Shown here: piece after piece, positions 56,079 to 64,000 of the stretch
Numbering within the stretch: position 1 is the first letter of the stretch
Layout of the letters: each line of letters begins with the position of its first letter
Origin: Platycnemis pennipes
Lineage: Eukaryota > Arthropoda > Insecta > Odonata > Platycnemididae
Direction: 5' to 3'
DNA length: 64,000 bases
Assembly (NCBI GenBank): GCA_933228895.1
Contig: OW121854.1
Coordinates: 7,815,131 to 7,879,130, forward strand
The notes under the pieces: generated by a model
Seen by the model: only the letters and a program-made list of their open reading frames with translations
Databases searched by the model: none
Told to the model about the DNA's origin: nothing
Position numbers and translations under genes: made by a program

Positions 56079-57543
56079 TGTTTTCAGTAACTGTCCTTGC
56101 CTACGCTAGCATTTGAGCCCAATGCCTAAGTATTTGAACTTAAGTATGATCCTAATGCAGTATTGAGTTTCCAGTGTGAAATTGTCATGTACTAGTGACG
56201 CAAATACAATTCTTGAGTGGAGGGGACTTATTTGAAACTTTAACTTATAAATAGATATTATTGTAAATTCGCGATCGGTGACATCAAAAACTCTGAGCAC
56301 AAAATTAGGAGTTTATCCGAAAATATAAAATAATTACAATCGCCTTTAAGGCCACTGTGCGGCGTGTGAAATTCCTACTCTTTTTGAGTATTTCGGTGCC
56401 GATTTTGATATCACGATGTAAATAGATGAACTTTGCTCAATTTTTACACTCTAGGAAGATAGGAATCATTATAAAAGAATTTATTTACCTTAAGAAGGAA
56501 TATCTAATCAGACTTTGTGGCAGTTCATCATAGCTCATACTGGAGGTTCGGCACTTATTAGAAATTGAATGAGGATGAGTTTTTTTATGTCGGCTAATTC
56601 CGTTGACCAGGTGGGCCCTTCCAAAAATGGATCTTCTTCGGAGGGTGAAAATAGTCGTGTTTTCCGGAGTCCCCACACATCTCGAGCCTATGGAAATGAG
56701 CCAATAACATTCAAGTGACCCTTGTTTTTAAGGGAATGTGCGATAACCTTCGGTGGGGACAGTTCTCAGGAAAGAGGCGCAATTTGCATCTCACGCGTCG
56801 TCAGAGGGCGTCATTAACCCCGCCGCCTGCTTTCCGGGATGAGGGAGGATTGGGGGGGACTCTTTTTAATGCGGTGCTCAGCGAATGACCTCCATTCCTC
56901 CTCCCGCCCTCAAATCCAATCTCCAAGACTCCCCCCCTCCCCTCGTCACATCTTCCCGAAATTCTCCTTCCGTTCTATTCCCGTGACCATTATAAAGGGA
57001 GATATAAGTAAGGGGAAGGGAATTTCCTTTCCGAGGAGCTGCTGGGGGAATCGTAGCGGGGCAATTTGTATGCGAGGCGTCGCTGGCCCGAGTTAATGGC
57101 CGCGACTCTCCCCACGGGAGCTCCAGAAATTAGATTCCTTCCTCTCCCCTCCTCCCTCCCCCCTCCCCCCCCCACCACCCGGACCCCCCTTCTCCTCAAG
57201 CGACGCCTCCCCCGGATGAGGAGGCCGCTGTGATTGCCCGCACTTGATAAACAACAGGTGCCGGCGGATTTGCCCCTCAACGCCTCCCTACGAGACACCA
57301 AGATGGTGATGATGATGATGACCATGTTGCCGAGGCGTGATCCAAATCCTAACATTCATTTGAATTTTTTGATTAACGAGGTGGGAAATTCGGAGTTCCC
57401 GCTAGCCCCCCCCCCTTCTAAACAGCCTTTCCTCATGGAGGGAGCGGAGACTCGAAGAGGAGTGTATCATCGAGGTGAAGAGGGTTAGAAGGAGAACTAG
57501 GGGAGCACGTGTTGCATTATTCCCTCGAGCCTTCATTGTCCCC
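56079..57543. other. Unassigned, GC-rich from about 56820
   Basis: AT-rich to 56800, then C-rich and CpG-containing to 57480, with a short GATGAT repeat (57306-57321). Frames in the GC-rich part are compositional. No gene supported. Confidence 0.4.
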
Positions 57544-57555
57544 TGTATCTTTTCG

Positions 57556-58125
57556 ATCTAAATGATGAACTTGAACGTGTGCAGCGAAGATCGGCAAGAA
57601 TTGTAAAGGGACGGTACGATAACCTTATTAGCGCAACCAGTCTATTAAATGAATTAAATTGGGAATCATTGTCAGATCGCAGGTTGAAATTTAGACTTAA
57701 TTTCTTAAACAAATTCCAAGACCATATTTTCAGTGATGATATTAAAAATATTTTGCGAACCCCAACTTAATATGGTAGACTGCATTATAATCACAAAATT
57801 AGAGAAATTGATTGCCAAGCTGACAGATTCTAAATGACCTTTTCTCCTCGTACAATTAGGGATATGAATAACGGTAAATATATCCAAGACGAGTGTAGCA
57901 ATGGATAACATTTGTACGTAGCTGCATGTTAGTATGAGGACTTGAAGCTAACCCAACTAACAGCATGTTTGCTTTGCTATTTTTATCTTTTTTAAGTAGT
58001 GAATTTTAGAACAGTATATAAATACTAATCCTTTTTTATGCATGATATGTAGTGCATGTTTGGTGAGAATTCACCCCCTGCCACACACTTTTATGGTGGC
58101 TTGCAGGGTATTATGTAGATGTGGA
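57556..58125 (+). mobile_element. LINE family A, 5'-truncated copy with target duplication
   Basis: It starts in the codons for NELERVQRRSARIVKGRYDN, continues ESLSDRRLKFRLNFLNKFQD and ILRTPT to an in-frame stop at 57768 (TAA for TAC), then 3' UTR and hairpin (58073-58112). TGTATCTTTTCG (57544-57555) on the left and TGTATCTTTCG (58126-58136) on the right form an 11-12 bp target duplication with a one-base difference. Confidence 0.92.
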
Positions 58126-58136
58126 TGTATCTTTCG

Positions 58137-59025
58137 GCAGTAAATTCTGTAATTAGCATCTTTACAGCCTGAACAAACGGTGACTACATACTTTACCCTG
58201 GAGGGCATATCATTCGAACCTTTGAACGTCTTGTCACTCCTAATGATTCGATGGATCAGAACCGTGGGTAATAGTTAATTGATTTCTTTTGTCACTCATG
58301 TATCCGCACATGATCCATAATGTACCTTTAATTTCACTTCGTGGTCAGCATTGAGACCATTTCCTCAGCACCTCGTGTGGCTGGCTGTCATCCCATGCAT
58401 GTATGTATTTTTCTTGCTTTCAGTCTTGCGCTTAGCGAATCAAATCACTTTTCTTCCTTCTGCGACATTCGTTTTGCGATACCGAGGTATCTTTTAACGA
58501 ATGCGAGAGGAAATAGAAATCAACTTAAGAATCGTATAACGACTCTATAATTTGTCTCTGGCCTTAAATAAAGGGTTGGCTGCTTTTGGCTGTCCATGTT
58601 TGATTTTCCTCTTCATTCCTCCCCAGTACTTTCAATCCCTCTCACAATCCTCAATGAAGCGAATTGCTCTCTGTTCAATCCGATGACAGATCAGTTTTGG
58701 GGTCCGTCGTTCCTGAATCTAATCATATTCGATAAAGGGATCGGTTCTTTTCAAATTCATCCTATGCGATGATTATGCGTAAGTCTCTTGTCGAAATATA
58801 CCGTCCGAATGAACATTTTGCTATTTCAAAAATGTGTAATAGTTGATGGTTCAAAAACACTCAGAGCGAGTAATGAAAAATTATTGTACCTCTTATTGTA
58901 TGATCTCTAACATAACTGCTGGAATTTCTTTGTTCAACTGTAGATCGGCAAGATTTCCCATAGCAAATTATGGAGACTTATTTGTAAGCTTTTAATCCAT
59001 TTCTGCGAATCGTCATTGGTGTTTC
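58137..59025. other. Unassigned sequence
   Basis: No repeat or gene recognised. Confidence 0.4.
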
Positions 59026-60028
59026 ATCTACATCTACATAATACCCTGTAAGCAACCATAAAGGTGTGTGGCAGGGGGTGAATTCTCACCAAACACGCAC
59101 TACATATGATGCATAAAAAGGATTAGTCTTTATATGCTGTTCTAAACTTCACTGTTTAAAACAGATAAAAATAGCATGGCTAACATGCTGTTAGTTGGGT
59201 TAGCTTCAGGTCCTTATACCAACATGCAGCTACTCGTATTGGATATGTTTACCCTTATTCATATCCCTAATTGTACGAGGAAAAAATGACTATTTTGCAT
59301 CTCGCAGTTCGGCAATCAATTTCTCTAATTTTGTAATTATGGTCCAGTTTACCATAGGAAGATGGGGTTCGCAAAATATTTTTAACATCATAACTGAAAA
59401 TATGGTCTTGGAATTTGTTTAAGAGATTAAGTTGAATTTCAACCTGCGATCTGACAGTGACTCCCAATTTAATTCATTTAATAGACTAGTTATGCTAATA
59501 ATGTTATCGTACCGTCCCTTTACAAATCTTGCCGATCTTCGCTGCACACGTTCAAGTTCGTTATTTAGACCGATTTCGTAGGGATCCCATACACTGGCAG
59601 AATATTCCAAATTAGGTCTAACAAGGGAAAAGTAGCTGATTTCTCGTACATGATCGTCACATTTACCCATTACTTTTTTGACGAATCCCAGCTTACAATT
59701 CGCTTGACCCATTATTTCACGTATGTGTTTACCCCAGGAAAGATCATGTGTCGTATTCGTCGTAATTTCTCAAGTCGTATTTCAAGATATTAAATGGATT
59801 CCACGTTTGTTAATTCATTATTACTTATTTTGTAAGTGCTATGAGGAGAGCTATTCTTTTTCTAAAAATTCATTGCAAGACACTTTTTAAAGTTTAATTC
59901 TAACTGCCATGTATCACACCAATTTTCAATTGCTTGTAGGTCATCATTTAAATATTTTTTATCTTTTGGGCATAGAATTTCCCTGTACACTACTGCGTCA
60001 TCTGCAAATAGACGAAGCTTACTTTACA
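59026..60028 (-). mobile_element. LINE family A copy with most of the palm-to-tail region
   Basis: Hairpin tail 59030-59085, 3' UTR, then a C-terminal frame split at about 59430. The block 59712-59419 reads MGQANCKLGFVKKVMGKCDD and SLVRPNLEYSASVWDPYEIG. A ~25-base insertion at about 59752-59776 breaks the KYLGIRL segment. The copy ends at 60028 just upstream of the FADD codons (LFADDAVVY region at about 60008). Confidence 0.9.
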
Positions 60029-61221
60029 CTACCTAACAACTCATTGCTGCGTCCTGACTGCTTGAGTTGGGTTTTGGCGCATGATCAGACAATAGGAGGT
60101 GAAAATCCCATGACCCCAAATGCCTGTCGTGGTTTCTCGAAATCTTCCCGTCATAATTTCTCCGCGGTTTTAGGATAGGGTGGGTTAGGTCCTTGCAAAC
60201 AACGGACCGGCCAACCGAGCGAGGGATTGGCTGAAACATGTGACCCCGGTGACTTTTTCCTTTCCCCTGTGCCTGCGCCTCTGATTCCTGATGAGAATGG
60301 TACGGCGATATTGGATCTGTAGCCCGTGAAAATAGTCTCTCAGATTTGTATTACTCAGCTGCGTTATGTGTTTATCAGTGCAACGTGTGATGTTACAACT
60401 TGTATCCGGTGTAATAAAATGTGGATGGAGTTTAAAATGAAAGAAGGAAGAATTTGGTTTAGAAAGGACACGTTGATGACCCTGAGGTCGATTATTAATC
60501 ATGATCACTCCCTACTGAAGTAGTGTCCGCTCCAAATCGGCGAGGCGTATTCCCCGCTTGCCCCTTCCCCTGCTCAGTGGGGATGAGTGCTTCGTCTCCT
60601 TTATGCCGACGACCCTTTCATCCTAGGGACTCCTCCACACCCCCGGACGCCCTGGGAAAGGGAGAGAGAGATGTCATGGCAGGAGAGTCCCATGGAATGC
60701 CGGGCCGAAAATTTCTGCTGGACCGTGTCGAATTCACATTCCTCCTCCGTTCGTGTGGGAGCGTGTCGAACAAAAGGTCCTTTGGGAAGCAACTCTTCCG
60801 GATTAAATGTTCGATTCGTGGGATGAGGCCATTCCATCGGTCCTCTCTCCTCTCTGTTCAGCCTCTCCCGGGCCCAGGCCTTTCGTTAGGAGGGGGGTGG
60901 GATGGGGAGGGTCCTCAGTATCCATCCATCTTGGCGGGCCTTCCGGACGAGCGACGAGGATGGAGATGTGGCAACACCGCTAATGGCTTCCCCCCTTCCC
61001 TCCCTTTTGTCTTGGCCATCGCTCTCGCCTCTTCCATCTCACTCGGTCCACCTTTCCTTTCTCATCCGTTTTCGGTCCGTTTGCACTTCGTCTCAGCGAG
61101 ACGTATATTGCGATCACGAAATTACCCTGTTCTCTTTGCTTTAGGGACGCCTTCTAATCGAAAGGGACTGGTGGGTAATGTTTGGCTACCAAGTTCCCAG
61201 GGTGAAATAGGAGTAAATTCT
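60029..61221. other. Unassigned, GC-rich in the middle
   Basis: A 249-residue plus-strand frame (60523-61272) runs through GC-rich DNA into the LINE tail at 61222. It has no domain and ends in the sequence of the transposon tail, so it is considered chance. Confidence 0.4.
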
Positions 61222-61490
61222 ACATGTACTTCTACACGATACCCTGCAAGCCACCGCGAGGGTGTGTGGTAGGGGTCGAAGATCGCCAAGCATGCACTAC
61301 CGACATGCAAACAAGCAACTATAGGGTCTCATGTAACTAGATTGTTAGTATCCATAGTATTTAAGGGATTAATACAAGCATCATGCGCTACAGACTACTC
61401 TAAAATATTTCCCCTATTTAACCCTTTGCGATGCTTCCTATTCTGTTCTCTTATAGTACGGGGAAAAATTCCATTTTGAATCTAGCCAGC
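61222..61490 (-). mobile_element. LINE family D 3' end
   Basis: Tail CTACATGTACTTCTACACGA and hairpin to 61275, then the D-type 3' UTR (cgaagatcgccaagcatgc; catgcaaacaagcaactatagggtctcatg). The last part matches 23285-23375 upstream of the D stop (tactctaaaatatttcccc; cttatagtacgggg). Confidence 0.85.
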
Positions 61491-61833
61491 CTACTGTATG
61501 AGGCGTTAAATGGTAGAACAACATTGTAAGAAAATGAAGCGTTAAGTGGTTTATTTTTATATACAGCTCATTTCAACACACTATGCACACTGATATACAA
61601 CAAGTTACAATACTATTCCACTCATTGCTGTCATCATCAAGTATGCAACACTGATTAAATAAACCCGTGAACTATAACAATCCGGTATTTCCTGATGCTT
61701 AGCGGGAAAATCCATCTCGTTCTTCATTTGAAGATAATTTGTGTCACTGTGGTGAATTTTATCCACTTCACATCCTGCTGTATCCGATGCTTTCTCTGCT
61801 CTCAGGTCTATACTGTCACGCTACCCCTTAAGT
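61491..61833. other. Unassigned sequence
   Basis: Nothing recognised. Confidence 0.4.
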
Positions 61834-62567
61834 TACTGCAGTAGTGCCACCAGTGAGAGGAGAGGACGCTGTTCACTAATTTTGTCTTCATCTACATCTA
61901 CATAATACCCTGCAAGCCACCATAAAGGTGTGCGGCAGGGGGTGAATTCTCACTAAACATGCACTACATATCATGTATAAAAAAGGATTAGCATTTATAT
62001 AGGTACTGTTCAAAACTACACTATTTAAAAAAAGATAAAAATAGCAAAGCATACATGCAAGAACATGCTGTTAGTTGGGTTACCTTTAATTCCTTATACC
62101 AACATGCAGCTACCAATGTTATCTATTGCTACACTGGTACTGGATATATTTACCGTTATTCATATCCCTAAGTGTACGAGGAAAAAGGACATTTTGAATT
62201 TACTGCGGTAGTGCCACCAGTGAGAGGAGAGGACGCTGTTCACTAATTTTGTCTTCATCTACATCTACATAATACCCTGCAAGCCACCATAAAGGTGTGT
62301 AGCAGGGGGTGAATTCTCACTAAACATGCACTACATATCATGTATAAAAAAGGATTAGCATTTATATAGGTACTGTTCAAAACTACAATATTTAAAAAAA
62401 GATAAAAATAGCAAAGCATACATGCAAAAACATGCTGTTAGTTGGGTTAGCTTTAAATTCTTATACCAACATGCAGCTACCAATGTTATCCATTGCTACA
62501 CTCGTACTGGATACATTTACCGTTATTCATATCCCTAATTGTACGAGGAAAAAGGACATTTTGAATC
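61834..62567. repeat. Tandem duplication, 367-base unit
   Basis: 61834-62200 is repeated at 62201-62567 with few differences. Each unit holds ~56 bases of unique flank (tgccaccagtgagaggagag; acgctgttcactaattttgt) plus the family A tail, 3' UTR and last codons. The inclusion of unique flank shows duplication of a segment after the LINE had inserted, not two insertions. Confidence 0.95.
61890..62200 (-). mobile_element. LINE family A 3' end, first unit of a tandem duplication
   Basis: Tail CATCTACATCTACATAATAC, hairpin, 3' UTR and the final ~15 codons, cut at the duplication junction at 62200. Confidence 0.9.
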
Positions 62568-62875
62568 TGTCAGTTCGGCAATCAATTTCTTAAATGTTGT
62601 GATTATGGTCCATCTACCGAAAAACGTTCGCAAAATATTTTTAGCATCATCGATAAAAATATGGTCTTGGAATTTGTTTAAGAGATTAAGTCTAAATTTC
62701 AACCTGCGATCTGACAATGATTCCCAATTTAATTCATTTTATAGACTGGTTACGCTAATAAGGTTATCATACCTTTACAAATCTTGCCGATCTTCGCTGC
62801 ACACGTTCAAATTCGTTATTTAGACCGATTTGGTAGGGATTCCATACGAAGGCAGCATATTCCAAATTAGGTCTT
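62258..62875 (-). mobile_element. LINE family A copy, second unit, extending further 5'
   Basis: Tail, hairpin and 3' UTR as in the first unit, then the C-terminal domain (62717-62535: MSDRRLKFRLNLLNKFQDHI with a frameshift after ILRTFFGRW) up to LEYAAFVWNPYQIGL near 62840. Frames are broken by small indels. Confidence 0.9.
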
Positions 62876-62879
62876 ACGT

Positions 62880-64000
62880 CCGTACGTCTTCGGCTATATT
62901 GGCTGATGAATGAGAGTGAAATCCATGTTGTACAACCCACACCCTTTAATTATTGCATCAATAGCCATAGTGGTGTAGGACTTGAGCCAGGGCCTTTATT
63001 TTATGGTATGTCATTATATTTTATTTAAAAAAAACATTTTTTTCTGACTCGTTCCTAAAATTGGTAGGTACCTTAATAGTCCTGACTCGAACACTGTTTT
63101 CTAGTTTTTTAAGGGCGTGAACTTGAACGGATTCTGTCAGACAATTAGACTGCTGGATTCATGAATATATTCAGAGATAGTCTGTAGAGAGACTATAGAG
63201 TCAGTCTCCATCTAGTCATAAAGACCCCCTCTACTTTTCGCAAATTTTCAATTCGAGTAAGACTTCCATTTTTCAGTCATAGGCCGCTGAAAATCAAATC
63301 AATGCTGCAGTAATTATTGCGGCCGAAAACATTTCTCAGTAAATAAACACTCGACATTTACCACCTGATCTCTTGGTCTATTTTATCCTAGTGTTGAGAT
63401 AATGTTCTAGCACATGTTTCTGAAGTTCATCGGCATGCATCGATTCAACGAATCAATTCTGCTCAGTGCACGGAGTTGTATTACTTGGAGGCAAGTGATA
63501 CAATTTTGTTGTGTCCTCGTTACCGAAGGTTATCTGCTGCAATGGCTGCAGTGCACAATGAAGAATACCTATATTATTTGTCACCGCAATTTTTGTTTGC
63601 TATCACTCATAGGAGAGTTGGCGTGACGAAGTTTTTTCGTCAGTTGACATATTTATACTAATAGAATTCTCGTTTGCTTAAACCACATGATCTGGATATA
63701 GGAATTGCTTTTTGAGTTTTACTTCATGGCACACGTGTCTTCTTCGTTCATCTCCGGACTACATTTTCAGGCTTAGTATCCGAAGGTTGAGGGTTGATAC
63801 TCGGAGTCCCACTGCGGTTGCTCCTAATTTTCTTTTGATGCACCCTCTCATCCTTAAAACGCAAGCAAAAATCTTCCTCATTAATCTTGAAAACATCCCG
63901 CAATAATAAGGGATACTTCTCTTATTTTTGCAGATATTTTTATGATTTCTCTTTTGTCCTTTGAACCTCCGTCCCTTAATTCTCTCAGAGAGCTATTTTT
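62880..64000. other. Unassigned sequence
   Basis: AT-rich without recognised gene or repeat. 63780-63815 has a weak tRNA-like look (ccgaaggttgagggttgatactc), but the B box is not matched. Confidence 0.4.

Noticed and set aside
60523..61272. 249-residue plus-strand open frame
   Set aside because: Its end is the hairpin tail of a LINE, the composition is Pro/Ser/Arg-rich as expected from GC-rich non-coding DNA, and no domain is visible.
6290..62310. CRISPR-like array from the recurring hairpin
   Set aside because: The repeats are kilobases apart, in both orientations, attached to LINE sequence, and the genome is clearly eukaryotic.

Overview
The window reads as non-coding, repeat-dense arthropod nuclear DNA, most likely from an insect with a large genome; I cannot fix the species. 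Moderate to low GC, no dense operon-like ORFs, no rRNA, no convincing functional tRNA gene, and very high density of decayed retrotransposons and DNA transposons all point to an animal chromosome. Almost every open reading frame longer than 60 codons is either a transposon remnant or a chance frame.

The dominant component is a set of CR1/L2-like LINE families (called here A, B, D and E). All end in the same 3' structure, a hairpin of the type CCCTGCCACACACC...GGTGGCTTGCAGGG followed by a GATGTA-type tail. About 14 family-A fragments (for example 12737-13847, 16110-16850, 52560-53212, 54016-55057) carry the reverse transcriptase palm (GVPQGS, FADD) and a conserved C-terminal domain. Family D (23118-23815, 34795-35400 and several tails), family B (15060-15845) and family E (9500-9700, 16851-17035) share only the terminal hairpin. 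Two 52-56 bp insertions consist of little more than that hairpin and have the same 5-bp target duplication. A separate, RTE-like LINE (47600-50030, minus strand) retains a broken endonuclease and reverse transcriptase.

DNA transposons form the second layer. There are nine copies of one ~530 bp terminal-inverted-repeat family; an internally deleted hAT element with a transposase C-terminus and a perfect 8-bp duplication (38839-39511); a 528 bp hAT-like miniature element (10698-11225); a 2.6 kb TTA-flanked element (2550-5141) with a 1.06 kb TTAA-flanked inverted-repeat element nested in it (2801-3861); and a 760 bp foldback element with ~240 bp arms (1201-1959). tRNA-derived SINEs occur at 9893-10278, 12480-12640 and 55746-56078, with other tRNA-like heads at about 4020, 4530 and 19815.

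Possible host coding sequence is scarce. The best candidates are a minus-strand acidic, Gly/Glu-rich exon (45750-45206) preceded by a good splice acceptor, a minus-strand exon-like ORF with acceptor and donor signals (42461-42129), and an ORF of unknown identity (43600-43185). These might belong to one or two minus-strand genes, but none is recognised. The remaining stretches are unique or unrecognised intergenic or intronic DNA, with GC-rich or pyrimidine-rich patches (about 2000-2400, 5690-6260, 26580-27110, 56820-57480).
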